From assembly GCA_964036315.1 (NCBI GenBank), contig OZ038511.1, positions 517,729 to 581,728 of the forward strand: a DNA stretch of 64,000 nt. Reading direction: 5' to 3'. The number at the start of each line of letters is the position of its first letter. Position 1 is the stretch's first letter. The DNA comes from Acanthosepion esculentum (lineage: Eukaryota; Mollusca; Cephalopoda; Sepiida; Sepiidae). A program made the position numbers and the translations under genes. This document shows, in pieces, positions 1-10,402 of this stretch. Below the pieces are notes generated by a model. The model was given only the letters and a program-made list of their open reading frames with translations, made no database searches and had not been told where the DNA came from.

Positions 1-145
1 CTTGTATCTGGAAAAATCATTGTTATCAAAATATTGTTAATGCAGTATTCCCTTGCAAAAAAACATTCTTGCAATCTAAAATAATCTCTGGCTTTAAATA
101 ACCCCCAAATAGTTGATAAATAATGAAACAAATCAACCAATCTTT
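1..145 (+). repeat. SINE-tail-like fragment (partial, cut by window edge)
   Basis: The stretch around 60-140 resembles 42293-42375, which follows the 5S/tRNA-like unit further along. Both contain TCTGGCTTTAAATAACC followed by CCAAA and an A-rich stretch. I infer the 3' body of the same SINE-like family; the head is missing or lies outside the window. The similarity was judged by eye and is moderate. Confidence 0.35.
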
Positions 146-448
146 CAAACTTGGTGTCAGGCTGGTTAGGCCATTAAATTTTGCCTTTTTTTTTGTTTTT
201 TGCCTTTGTTGTTATCTCATTTTGTCTTTCATCTTGATTATTAATTTCAAATCTGTTTGAATTTTTGGCTTGTTGCAGACATTAAAACTTTTTACTCAAT
301 ACATGTGTGTGTCAATAACCCCTTATCAGCAGCAACGAAACCCTTTTTCAGCTTTGTGGCATAAAAAGAAAACTGGGAGCAAACATGCTGTAAATTCCAA
401 CAGGCTAGCTGTTTGGGCTGAGATGGGGAGAGACATGTGAAAACTAGC

Positions 449-630
449 TGTTATGAAGTAGAGTACTCTCTCAAATAAATAGTTGTCAGGTCAACAGATG
501 GTAGCTCAACCTGCAGTACCTCATTTACATGCAATACTACACTTCCTTGTGCCAAAATGGACTTATGCTTTTTATTGATCTTTGACTTTGAATTATTCTT
601 GGGAATCTAAGCTGTCTTTCTTGGTGTGTA
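449..630 (-). repeat. 3' LTR of the first Gypsy element (left copy)
   Basis: It begins TGTTATGAAGTAGAGTACTC on the plus strand and carries a block about the loss of ATGGTAGCTCAACCTGCAG that matches the right copy at 3703 onward. The right boundary of this copy is uncertain; similarity to its partner fades after about 620. Confidence 0.6.
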
Positions 631-731
631 TGGGCCACAGTACATATTGTCATTTTTCATTAGTATTGCTGTGTTGTGTCCTTTCTGTACTACAAAATTC
701 ATCTTCTCTGGATTAGATTTTTTGTCCATTT

Positions 732-1420
732 TTACCAGACACTTTCACTTGTTGAAAATGACATTGTTATGGGAGTTCTAATCTGTCTATCCATTAATGC
801 GGAGGGACTTTGTAGTGGAATTGTCCTATAGCTTAACAGTAATCTTAGTAAATAACTCTCTATATTATCATTAGGTGGGAAAAATGCTTTTAGTCCCATT
901 TTCACAGTCTGTGCCACTTTTTCTGTGATTCCATTCAACTGTGGGTGGTAAGGTGGTGTTTTATACAGGATGCATCAAATGCAATTTAGCCATGAGCACA
1001 AACTTTCCTTGCAAAATTCTGACATGTTATTTGAGACCAAAATTTTAGGCACCCCATTACCTGAAAATATTGTTCTTGATATTTGGTTTACAGTAGTGGT
1101 TTTTCTGTCAGCAACCTTAATTACTTTGGGCCACCCTGAGAATGAATCCACCAAAATTAAAAATAGCCCCATGCCTTTAATATGGGCATGATCCATGTGT
1201 ACCTGAGCCCATGGTTCTTTTTCGTTAGGCCACAAGTGAATTTTGTTTTGCCAAAAGTTTTTATTTCAGCACATTTTGACACTGTTTTATGTAGTCTTCT
1301 AGATCTTGAGAATATCTTTGCCAACACACTTGTAATTTTAATCTTATTTGTGTCACTGTTATACAACAATATACATCATTGTGTACACCTTTTAGTACTT
1401 ATTTTCTTAAACTTTGTCGG
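732..1420 (-). pseudogene. Integrase remnant of the first Gypsy element
   Basis: The piece at 1235-975 reads WPNEKEPWAQVHMDHAHIKG, then ILVDSFSGWPKVIKV and a segment ending LVSNNMSEFC. This is the retroviral-type integrase core around the first and second catalytic aspartates; the second is altered (SNN where SDN is usual). The piece at 938-732 continues with NGITEKVAQTVKMGLKAFF, close to the usual NG-x-AER region with the catalytic glutamate. Two frame breaks separate the parts. Short open frames on the plus strand here are shadows. Confidence 0.75.
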
Positions 1421-1516
1421 GGTTATTACAATATCTCCATTACATATTCAGCCTTTCTCTACAGTTAATTTATGCCTTGATTCTTTGTAGGGTCTTTCTG
1501 TCATTGAACAATTGCT

Positions 1517-2600
1517 TCATGTTTTTATTTTTATTTTGTCTGAAATTCTACTTAACATTGGATCTTGTATGGTTTCCATTCTGAGACGATTTAGGAGTAA
1601 CATGTCCGTTTCAGCCCTTTGGAGTATTTTATCTTCCGAATTTTCAGACATTTCTAATTTTTTAATGTCAAAATTTAGTCTGGATAGTGCATCCATATGT
1701 GGAATAGTGTTCCCCTTCACATATATGATCTCAGAATCAAAGGCCATGAGTTTTATAGCCCATCTTAAAATTCTAATAGATATCACTTTTGGTAATTTTT
1801 TCCAGGGTTAAATATAAACTCTAAAGGTTTGTGATCCAACTTTAACAAAAATTTTCATTCTAACATTTTTGACCTCTTTCTGTGCTCCATATTATTGCTA
1901 ATGCTTCTTTCTCAATATTTGAGTAGTTAGCTTCAGCTGACGTCAATTTTTCCTTGAGATAAAATTGTGGATACAGCAAGATAATTGCTATAAAAATTGG
2001 TCAATCCCCAAAAGGATTCTAATCCTTTTTTTATCTTTTGGTGTAGATATTTCCAATATTTTATTTATCGGTTTATTGTCTGGTGGAATTCCTTCTTTAC
2101 ATATTTGCTTTCCATTTATCATCATACCAACATTTTTAATTTATTTAAAGCATGCTCAGCTTCTTTTTTTTTAATTCCTCTTTACTGCAAGCGCCCATAT
2201 CATCTTGATATATGATTATATTTCTTTTTTTATATTGGGGTATTAATTGTAGTGACTTCTTTTTTGTTAATTTCCATTTGGTTATAAGCTGATTTCAGGT
2301 CAGTATTGACAAAGTATTTCATTCCTGCTTAATTCATGACTTGCCGTTTTTATGTTAGGTAAGGGGAATGAATCAGAGCATATCTAATGATTCACACCTA
2401 CTTTGAAATCAGCTCATATCCTCAAATTGCCATAAGGCTTTCATATCGCAACAGCCAGTGAAGCCCAACTGCTACCACCTTGGGTAATATACTCCAATAT
2501 GCCTTCTACCATTTCCTTTAGTTTTGCAACTACCATTGGTAAAATGTGAATAGGTATTTTTCAAGATTCAAAATAGATCAGGTGGTTATTTTCTTTTAGA
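1517..2600 (-). pseudogene. Reverse transcriptase/RNase H remnant of the first Gypsy element
   Basis: On the minus strand the palm motif appears as IIIYQDDMGACSKE (YQDD, complement of 2199-2210), so the catalytic aspartates survive. It is followed by a connection segment resembling the family's usual PTPKDKK region, by DHKPLEFIFNPGK, and by the RNase H C-terminus at 1786-1517 (RWAIKLMAFDSEIIYVKGNT, then HMDALSRLNF). The segments are in different frames and contain stops. RT and RNase H together would copy the element RNA into cDNA; this copy cannot. Confidence 0.75.
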
Positions 2601-2867
2601 CGAATACTTGCTTCATATCTTGTCAATAGTCCTATGTCAGATTCTGCTAACTTTATACAGTTTATTAATTTCATCATATCCACTTTTAAAACATCTATCT
2701 CCAGGAGTCCATGGTTTTTTTGTGCATTCTACAACAGTGAGTAAAATAATCTCCAAACAGCTTTTTGTCTTGAAAGTTCTTTCAAAGGGGCCTAGAGTTT
2801 TGATGACATCCATCAAATTGTTTCAAATTAAGATTACTTTTTCTTAATTTGGGTTTACCCATTTTTT

Positions 2868-3700
2868 TCAGAAATTGTTTGTGATCAAAGTAACATTGCT
2901 CCCTATGTCAACCTGCATGTGAAAAGTTATGCCATTCAATTTTACTGTTTCTCTACTTTTTGCAGCTGTTCTTATCGAATATCCTTCTGTATTCTCAGTA
3001 TAAAGCTTTATACTTTCTACCCTTTCTATTCTCGTTTTGTATCTGCACACAAATTGGAAATGGTCTTTCCTTTTACAGTTTAAACATAATTTTCCTATGG
3101 CTGGACATTTGTTTTTCTTCATTTTATGTTCTGTTTTGCAGTATTTGCACTTAATTAGGATTTTAGCTGTGTTGTATGCTTTGACATTGTTTTTAGAATG
3201 ATTAAATTCATTAATTAATTCTAATTGCTGCAAGAATTCTACACTTACTTATAAATTCCTATCATTCACTTGTAGTCATTCCAGGGTCTTGTATTTGCAT
3301 GTTAATCATACATGCCTTCAATTATTCTTAGAAGGATCAATTTGTCTTAAACCCAGTTTTTCAAATTGACAATATCTTGATGCGTCTTTCACTCTGTATA
3401 AATACTGCTTTCTATTTTCCAGAAACATTGTTCTTTCTGCAATAACCAGCTTTTATTTGGGTTGCATGTTTCTTTTGATAATGGTTGAAAATTCCTCATA
3501 TATTAAGTCTTTCAGCATTTTGGGGTACACTACAATGAATATTTTCTTTATGGCTTCGCATCCTACCAAAGCCAAAAATAAATCAGTAATTTCATTCTCC
3601 CCTCTGGAGACTTTCTTGTCTTTCAGTTTCTTTATCTAATCCATGTTTCTATGTTCTGCACTTGATCCAATGCAGTTAGGAATCCTGTCAATGATGCCAT
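2868..3700 (-). pseudogene. gag-protease remnant of the first Gypsy element
   Basis: The minus strand opens with ATG GCA TCA TTG beside the LTR and reads MASLTGFLTALDQVQNIETW before a stop. Further on, the 121-codon open piece at 3233-2868 holds two zinc knuckles: one spaced C-x2-C with a following H and C, and a clean C-x2-C-x4-H-x4-C (CLNCKRKDHFQFVC). These bind the RNA genome in related Gag proteins. About 60 residues later the frame reads HMQVDIGSNVTLI, a retropepsin active-site region in which the usual D-T/S-G is D-I-G. Several stops and frame changes lie between the parts. The assignment is firm; the reading frame is dead. Confidence 0.75.
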
Positions 3701-3702
3701 AT

Positions 3703-3960
3703 TGTTATGAAGGAGAGTACTCTCTGGAATAGACATTGTCAGATCAACACATGGTAGCTTGACCTGCATTTGCTGTGACATATTGCTTTTATAGCAGTAC
3801 TTCATTTATGCACAGTACAACACTAGCACTCCATACAATAGACACACATGGCATAGACAATATCCCTCACTCACTCTTTAATTCAAGAACAGAGTAATTT
3901 CTTTATCCTTTCCACAGACTCTTAAGAACATTCCTAGAATTTAGACCTTCTTTCAGCAAC
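3703..3960 (-). repeat. 5' LTR of the first Gypsy element (right copy)
   Basis: It begins TGTTATGAAGGAGAGTACTC on the plus strand and contains ATGGTAGCTTGACCTGCA, matching the left copy. The interior starts immediately to its left. A possible gag initiation codon (complement of 3698-3700) lies almost at the LTR edge, leaving very little leader. The outer end is approximate. Confidence 0.6.
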
Positions 3961-3969
3961 CTTTCTGGG

Positions 3970-4400
3970 AATTTTCTTGATATGAACTCATTCCCTGATA
4001 GAATATTTCTATTTCATTTTGTTTCATTATTTTCTTTGTATTTTTTCTCGACCAATTCAACACTTAGTTTTTGTTTGTCATCAATGATACTTTCTCAGCT
4101 TCAAATGATGATTACTAATCTAATAACAAACTTCTTAGTTGATTCATACTGGCAAACACACTTTCAGTCATTCTTGTCATTTATTAGGCCTCAATTATCT
4201 CTCAAGTCCTCTATCGTTGATTGTGGTCTCTTATATGTGAGATCAGTCTTCTACCTTAGGTAAGTACAGAAGATTCATATCTGATTTGGAATTTTGTGCA
4301 TTTTATTTATGGTTAGAAAATTTTGATCTGTTTTTTCTTTACATCTCTTGAATTTATCATAAATTTTACTATAAATATTTGCTAATACCTGTCACTATTT
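3970..4400. other. No recognised gene; AT-rich
   Basis: A 93-codon plus-strand open frame (3982-4263) has no recognisable motif and a composition rich in F, S and L, as expected from chance in T-rich DNA. I see no known repeat here. Confidence 0.4.
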
Positions 4401-4401
4401 C

Positions 4402-4868
4402 TGAGATGAGGTATTCTAACTATTTACACTATTTGTTCAGACTGTTGTCCTCATTATTATTGACATATTCACAACGTTTTGGCCATTGTATGCTTTAACC
4501 TTTTTCAGATAATATAGGCTGGAATTTCAAACCGAACCCTTTCTTTAGTCAGCGGGGGTAGATTGTTCTAATTCCAGTTCTTTTGGGCTAGTGGATAAAA
4601 GTGTTGGTTGTGTAGTCTAAAACTTGAAGTGTTGAGTTATTAAAGGGAAATAACTGATACTGAGATCCCCCAACCCCAAAGAAAAATAAATTAAAAGGCA
4701 TGGCACATGGAATTAGAACAGTCTACTTCACTAGACTAAAAAATTCCAGTGTATATCACCTGAAGAAGGTCAGAGCATACAATGGCTGAAACATTGTGAA
4801 TATGGCAATAACAATAAGAACAGTCTGAATGATGTAAATAGTGTATATAAATATTGCTAAGGTGCTAA
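4402..4868 (+). mobile_element. SINE-like unit with long inverted repeats
   Basis: The right half on the plus strand has a tRNA-like head (GGCTAGTGGATAAAAGTGTT near 4588), a body containing GGCATGGCACATGGAATTAG, and a tail with CCTGAAGAAGGTCAGAGCAT ending near AATGATGTAAATAGTG. The same order occurs on the minus strand at 19965-19710. The left half (4420-4580) is a diverged inverted copy of the body and tail, so arms of roughly 150 nt flank about 130 nt of spacer. I read it as two SINE copies in opposite orientation, or one copy with a fold-back duplication. The tRNA resemblance is modest: the A-box-like segment is recognisable, the B box poor. Confidence 0.6.
4760..4792 (+). ncRNA. Hammerhead-ribozyme-like core in SINE tail (candidate)
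   Basis: The segment has CTGAAGA (fits the CUGANGA core), then A, then GGTC, a 12-nt loop, GGCT and GAAAC. The four-base stem can form with wobble pairs, and GAAA follows, as in hammerhead stem II. One extra A separates the core from the stem, and I could not place stem I, stem III or the cleavage site. Minimal hammerheads are known from Penelope-like elements, and this tail also lies next to a Penelope-like fragment at 19.8 kb. It is a candidate only. Confidence 0.3.
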
Positions 4869-4879
4869 TAGTTTGAAAG

Positions 4880-6030
4880 TTATTTTCTGCATTTTAATTC
4901 AGTTTTGTTTATCACCCTTGTCTAAAACTTTCCGATGCGTCTAACAACATTCTTTTTCTATCATTATTATTATTATTATCTGCAACAACAACAACACCAC
5001 TAACAGTATTACAGAAGTGAAATGTTTTTAAAAAAAATATGTGTGACATTTGAGTTTTTCTTGTATTTTTTTTGAGAAACTCTGTGGACTGTTGTATAAA
5101 AAAAGAAGTGTGAGTGAAATCCATTTCTTCTGGATGATGCGGGTTAACTCAGGAGATTTTCTCTGAAGATTCTAGGAAAATTTTTTCACAAAATAAGCAA
5201 ATAAAAAACATTTATGATGGCTCTGTCTGATCAAGCAAAAATTTGGTGTTTCCTACTTTGTAATTTTTTTTTTCTCGATACCAGAGTTCACGTGTTATAT
5301 ATGTTGGTTCATGCATATATGGGATGGTAGTTGGTTGGAATCTGAGTGTGAATTATTAGTTTCAGGCTATTCAAAATCATGCTCTCTAATGTCACTCTTC
5401 AAATGTGTTGTTCTGGGAGCACCCCCCCCCCCCCCAAAAAAAAGTGCAAGCAATTTATTTTTTTTTTCTTATAGGAAAATTCTTTTTGTCATAAACGTGA
5501 CAAGAAAGAAATTGGAGTATCTAAATGCACCTGTTGGAAAAAGAAATGTTTTGTTAGTCCCTGGAGTCTTCCAGAGCATCATCAAAATGGCCAGTTTATA
5601 ATTCTTGAAAATTCTTTAATAAAAACAAAAAACAACTGAATCTGGAGAAGCAATCAATAAGAAAGAGAATTGGGAATGCTGAAGAATTTTGTTTGCTGCT
5701 GTACAAGATTCCTCATTGAAAATGTTTTTTGGAATTGGACTTTGAATTGTAAAAGTGAGGAATTAATCTATGGCTGAGAAATTAACGACTATATATTCTT
5801 TCAATTATCATAATTAGATTATAAGATATAAAACTGTCAAGAGTCATGCTTTTTTATTACTAAAGTTCACCTAATAGAAGGCCTATGAGCCACTCAGTGT
5901 AGAGATTACTGAATGAGGTGTGTGTGATATGAATCTAAGAAGAAGAAAATGGAAGTGAAGATTATGAGGATATGAAGGATAGTTAATGTTTGACCCAGAA
6001 CTTGAAGGGGTTAAGATTGTCTGAGGGAGT
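4880..6030. other. No recognised gene; homopolymer and dispersed repeat
   Basis: The stretch contains an ATT/ATA-rich run at 4962-4980, a C14-A8 homopolymer junction at 5422-5443, and the first member of a dispersed repeat pair at 5885-6027. The open frames here (for example 5311-5601) cross the homopolymers and show no domain. Confidence 0.4.
5885..6027 (+). repeat. Dispersed repeat, copy 1
   Basis: It resembles 25594-25712: both read from a CACTCA(G/A)(T/G)GTAGAGA start through TTA(C/T)TGAATGA and GTGA(A/T)GATTATGAGGATA to TTAAGATT. Both are on the plus strand. The family is not recognised. Confidence 0.5.
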
Positions 6031-6072
6031 ATATGAGGAGGAGGAGGAGGAGAAGGAGGAAGGGAAGAAGAT
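6030..6072. repeat. GGA-type microsatellite
   Basis: An imperfect run of AGGAGGAGGAGG changing to GGAAGGAAG-like sequence. It creates arginine-rich or proline/serine-rich open frames on the two strands that are not genes. Confidence 0.8.
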
Positions 6073-6284
6073 TTAAGAGGCCTATGGAGGAACATGCACC
6101 TACCACAGCCACTAAGCTGTCCTTACATAAATCATTATATGTACTGGTTTCAAAGCTGCATGCTCTATGGGGGCATTATTCATCCCAATATAGCATGGCC
6201 TTGACAAACATAGTATGTTCCTCACTTGTTACCCAACATTTTTGGCTTTTTGTCATACTTACTAATACACTTGTTCTGTGTATT

Positions 6285-6352
6285 ATATCCCTTCAAGATG
6301 TTAGTGATCATGGCTCTCCAAAATTTCCTGTCCTTTGCAGCTCTTAGTAATA
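6285..6352 (-). mobile_element. Short 3' fragment of the RTE-like LINE
   Basis: CATGGCTCTCCAAAATTTCC and the preceding TTCAAGATGTTAGTGATCAT are the reverse complement of the 3' coding end seen at 27540-27590, where the protein ends W-R-A-M-I-A-Y-V-L-K. The same motif appears at 41218-41270 and 53512-53565. Confidence 0.5.
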
Positions 6353-6860
6353 CACACTAGCTTTATATTTCCATTTTCATTCTTAAGATAATTTTTTCCA
6401 GATCATTTGTTTTTGCAACCTGAAATCTGATACTGTTTGATATTTCAAATGAATATGTTTTATAGTGACTATCAACTATGTCTAGGAAAAGGATGGAGTT
6501 CAACCTTACATGCAAGACATGATTGTGGAGTTACCACCAAATTCAGTCCATTTCTTTGCCATCTGAATTTGACCAGGCCTTTTTGAAGTGGAAGGAATAC
6601 CTTCCTTATGACAACCATAAGTTCTATATAAAATCTGCTCTACTTTCTATCTTGTTGCCTCCACCAACTAGACATTTAGACAGGCATTGCCAGAGTTTTG
6701 ACAGGTGAGTTGAATATGAAAAATTTAGTTTTATACTGTAGAAATTCCAGGGTGTATCGGTACAGTTTAAAAATAGAATAAAAAGTAATTCATTTAGTCA
6801 AATAATAGAAATGCAAAAACAATTTCTATATTAACCATAAACTTAAGTATTTAACAGTTA

Positions 6861-6884
6861 CCCCCCCCCCCCCCCAAAAAAAAA
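6861..6884. repeat. C15-A9 homopolymer junction
   Basis: A run of 15 C directly followed by 9 A, almost the same as the C14-A8 run at 5422-5443. Other C runs occur at 7551, 18986 and 47262. Confidence 0.9.
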
Positions 6885-6958
6885 CTTGTTTGTCTTGACA
6901 TGGAGATTATAAGTGAATGAACATTTCAGGATAAAATAATATTAATACTGCTGAGTGC

Positions 6959-7310
6959 GTAACCACAGTTAAATGCAAAATAAGTGACAGAGCTGTCTAA
7001 CAAAGAGAAATGACAAATCTTGCAATAACAAGAAAAAGAAAAGAACAGGACAAAAAATAGTATGAAGCAAGCAAATAATATATGCAAGATAAATTAACAG
7101 GAATAAAAGGCAAATTAACAGGAATAAGGCAAAAAGTTCACAAACTAAGAATTGGGGTTGACACACAAGAGCAAATTCAAATAAACGAATGTAATGTCGT
7201 AACTTCAAGACAAGACAGACCAGAACTTAGGCCACTTGTTAGTGTCATCTTACTATCTTATTGGCTAGAAAGAAATCCCAGCATGCATTTGTGTGCCTAT
7301 AAATTGGAGA
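6959..7310 (+). repeat. 350-bp direct repeat, copy 1 (LTR-like)
   Basis: It aligns along its length with 7867-8220. Shared blocks include GTTCACAAACTAAGAATTGG, AAATCCCAGCATG and GCCTATAAATTGG. The last contains a TATA-box-like TATAAA close to the 3' end, as in the U3 part of an LTR. No coding motif lies in the 560 bp between the copies, so a small non-autonomous LTR element or a local duplication are both possible. Confidence 0.55.
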
Positions 7311-7369
7311 GGGGAAAGTACTTTGCAGTCATTTCCAGTAGATTGAAATCAACAAAAGAAACAATTTTA

Positions 7370-7376
7370 TTATATC

Positions 7377-7409
<33 letters not shown>

Positions 7410-7455
7410 ATATATATATATATATAAAAACACACACACACACACACACATATAT

Positions 7456-7491
<36 letters not shown>

Positions 7492-7492
7492 G
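7370..7492. repeat. Compound microsatellite (TCTA, TA, CA)
   Basis: A (CTAT)n run passes into (TA)n, (CA)n and again (TA)n. The Y/I- and C/V-rich open frames over it are translations of the repeat. Confidence 0.95.
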
Positions 7493-7866
7493 AAGTTGTA
7501 GTCTCTGTCTCTCTTTGTTATCAAACTCCTCCTAGGGTTTTGGAGATAGCCCCCCCCCCCACCATATATATTCTGATAAAGAAGCATGAGAATAGCAAAA
7601 ATACATTTGTCTTGTCAGGTATTAAATTAAAGAAAAATCGAGAAGTATAAGCAGTCAATTCCTGATACCTCCTGACGAGTGGATGGAGTAATTCCCAGAG
7701 GGTCCATCTACAAAACTTCAGAGTCAGGATGCTGAAGGTAACATCAATCAACTTGACAAGCTTTTTACTCGTACTCATTATATTAGTATTTTCAGTTGAA
7801 TTAAGAACTATTTCTTCCTGCAGGTAGCCATAATTCTTGACAGAATACAAAGATGTAGAGTGAGCA

Positions 7867-8220
7867 GCCAGGGTTAAATATAAATAAATGGCAGAAATGT
7901 CCAACAAACAGAACTGACAAAGTTTGCAATAAGCAAAAACAAGAAAAAGAAAAGAACGAGGCAAAAAATAATATATGGCAAGCAAATGATATACGTAAAG
8001 CAAATGAACAGTAATAAGACAAAGCAACAGTAATATAGCAAAACGTTCACAAACTAAGAATTGGGGTTGAGCCACAAAAGTAAGTTTGGACAAACAGAGC
8101 ATTTTGACTTTAAGACAAAACAAACCAGGACTGAGTCAGATGAAACTGAGAACTAGTCTATTTTCTTGGCTAGGAAAAAAATCCCAGCATGAATTTGTGT
8201 TCTTCTGCCTATAAATTGGT
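7867..8220 (+). repeat. 350-bp direct repeat, copy 2 (LTR-like)
   Basis: Partner of 6959-7310 in the same orientation, about three quarters identical by eye, ending in the same GCCTATAAATTGG. The 200-codon minus-strand open frame over this region (7521-8123) runs through both repeat and spacer and shows no family motif; I do not call it a gene. Confidence 0.55.
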
Positions 8221-8404
8221 GGGTGGGTGGTTGGTTGTGGTTGCAATTAAAATACATGATATATTTTTGCAAATTACATCTGGAACACAAATGAAATATC
8301 TTCACACATTCATTCACTCCTTCACGACTCACCAGTGGAATTATGGGAAATATAAAACTAATTATAAGTTTGGAGCCAACAGAAAATTACAACCCAAAAC
8401 AGAA

Positions 8405-8545
8405 ATTTCTGTCTATATATCTGAGATGAGGTATTGTAACTATTTACACTATTTACATCATTTGGACTGAAGGATGGCCAAAACATCCTGAATATGGCAA
8501 TAAAGATGAGGACAACAGTCTGAATAATGTAAATAGGGTAAAAAA
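8405..8545 (+). repeat. Partial copy of the SINE tail
   Basis: CTGAGATGAGGTATTGTAAC and TATTTACACTATTT match 4402-4440, and GATGAGGACAACAGTCTGAA followed by TAATGTAAATAG matches the tails at 4830 and 19740. The two halves point in opposite directions around a short centre, so this is a compact, rearranged version of the 4.4-4.87 kb unit. Confidence 0.55.
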
Positions 8546-8549
8546 AAAC

Positions 8550-10005
8550 AGAAACTGTCACAGTTTACAACATGTTTTCATTTACTTATAAATTTAGAAA
8601 ACGATTGATAAACAGAAAACAGCATTTCTTTAATTTGCAAGAATATTAGAGAAAACAATATCTTTTGTTAAATGATCTTTTATCTCCATTTGATTTGAAT
8701 TCATGTCTTCAGTCTGGGCCTTGAGTTTCAATTTTGCTAAGAAATTTTCCTCCCTAAGAGAATCAGTGATGAATCATGAGATAGTAAGGTCTTTCATTAA
8801 AAACAAAGCATTTTAGGGAGGAAAATAAGCTTTATGCACCCAACAGGGGGGTGCTTAAGTAGATTGAAGTGTACAAACAAATATCTTAATATAGACGTTT
8901 TAATAATAATTATTATTGTTGTTATTCATACAAATACTAGAAGTAGTTGCATCATCAAAATGAATTTATTATGTACGTAATTTTATGATGAAAGTTTTAG
9001 TTTTTGTTGATTCAAAATGTTTTACAAAAATGCAAAAAGATATAAAATATAAAGAATTTCAAATTAAAAATGAAGACTGAAAAATCTGCAACAAAATTGA
9101 AAAAAAAAAGGAAGATGATAAAAGTTAATTTGTTGTAATTGTATTTTAAACTTTTTCTTCCTATATTAAATAATTTCACTTACTCATGGGGATTACAGTG
9201 TGTTAAATCATGACTAATTGCTATTGTCAGACTGGAATGATTAGACATTGCAGATTATTCATGTTTTGTAAAATTGATTTATTTTTTATTTGCTACAATT
9301 TTGCCTTGGACATGTTTGTTATTTGAACAAAAATAAAGGAATAAAGTACAAATTGGTAAAGATTTGAAAAAGGAATTCTTGAAAATAGAAAAAAGTAGAA
9401 AATGATTTTGTTTGGAATAAATAAAGTGCTTCTTTTAGAGTAGAAATTATATATGATTTTTTTCAGAAGAGCATATACATCTTTTACAATATAAAATTTT
9501 CATATAAAATCTTTCACAGATTTTTTGATAATTAACTTGATTTGCAAAAAAAATCTTCCCAATTCATAAAAATATGAAAAATATAATATAAATGTTCAAA
9601 ATAAAGAAGTTTGAAAAAAAAGAAATTCTTTGATTGATTATTCCATAAATTGTTTGGATTAATATTTTTATAATTTTTGGATGATGCATTCTTTGGCTTC
9701 AGTTGTGCAATTCATTCAGGAGAAATGCTACTATTGCTCTTTTGAGATCTGTGTTATGTCACCAACCAAATTACAGTAAATAAAGTCTTACCAGAGTTTC
9801 CAGGAGTTATTTTATATAATCCTGATGAGAGATATGCATACACATAAGCAAGAAGACCAACATTAATTAAATTCCAAATGCATTTATTAAGGACTACATG
9901 CTACAAATGTGTCAGGAACTGGAAATTTAGTTCAAAAGGATATCACCTGAGAATAAGCTCTAATAACCCTAACCCTGCCAGGAGATAACAATCTAAACAA
10001 ATATG
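8550..10005. other. No recognised gene; AT-rich
   Basis: AT-rich sequence with an unexplained CCAACAGGGGGGTGC run at about 8838. I see no coding segment, RNA gene or clear transposon here. Confidence 0.4.
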
Positions 10006-10007
10006 TA

Positions 10008-10084
10008 CAGTGTAACCCGGATATAAGAGCAACCCGGATATAAGAGAGATTTTCTCTGGTCCCGTCCTCCCCGATATAAGAGAG
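10008..10084 (+). repeat. 5' TIR and subterminal repeats of the Tigger element
   Basis: Two direct copies of AACCCGGATATAAGAG (10014-10029 and 10031-10046) are followed after a TTTTCTCTGGTCCC spacer by a third, slightly altered copy (10068-10084). In pogo-type elements such repeats are likely transposase-binding sites; that role is inferred here. Confidence 0.85.
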
Positions 10085-10402
10085 TTCGTTTTGAGTGACA
10101 GTGTGATGTCGTAAATCGGTCAAACAGAGGTCAGTTAGAGAGAGAGTGAAATTCAATGACTTAATCTTGACTAGTCTAGAGACACGGTGTGTCCAATCTG
10201 TGCCTGTAGGAGACACCCTCTACCTTATGATTTTGCTTTGTGTGTCTAAGGGTAGCGCCGCCTGCTTTTTTGCCGACTTTGCTTGTCGTTGCATTTACTG
10301 GACAGCACTTTCACTTTACCCACTGTTCTGTTGAGTCAGAAGTTTGTCTGTTTGTTAATTTTGCCACTGAAAACCGTTTGCTTGCGATCATTGTGATTAG
10401 TG

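Larger units (their letters stand above)
449..3960 (-). mobile_element. Degenerate Ty3/Gypsy LTR retrotransposon (K02A2.6-like)
   Basis: Read on the minus strand, the element runs gag, protease, reverse transcriptase, RNase H, integrase, the normal Ty3/Gypsy order. Diverged terminal repeats both begin TGTTATGAAG on the plus strand, at 449 and 3703, and share GAGTACTCTC and ATGGTAGCT further in. The interior holds CCHC knuckles (about 3030-3160), a YQDD polymerase motif (complement of 2199-2210), an RNase H end of the type seen in K02A2.6-like elements (1517-1786) and integrase core pieces (732-1235). Every reading frame is broken by stops and frameshifts, so no functional polyprotein is made. 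The divergence of the two LTR copies indicates an old insertion. The outer LTR ends are approximate and I found no clear target-site duplication. Confidence 0.85.

Noticed and set aside
6486..6704. Possible host exon ending at a GACAG|GTGAGT donor-like site
   Set aside because: The coding-like text EKDGVQPYMQDMIVELPPNS and the later 61-codon frame are in different phases, with a TGA in the first; no single frame spans the candidate exon.
7160..7500. CRISPR-like or regularly spaced array
   Set aside because: The repeats are simple microsatellites with no unique spacers of constant length; the sequence is eukaryotic in character.
7521..8123. A 200-codon minus-strand open frame
   Set aside because: It crosses a direct repeat, its spacer and a C run, shows no domain, and no related frame is kept in the partner repeat copy.
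9966..9980. TAACCCTAACCCT resembling telomere repeat
   Set aside because: Only two units; no array on either side.
9860..10005. Resemblance of ATGCATTTATTAAGGACTAC to vertebrate MIR/marsupial SINE sequence
   Set aside because: The match is short and patchy, and the rest of the window does not suggest a vertebrate.
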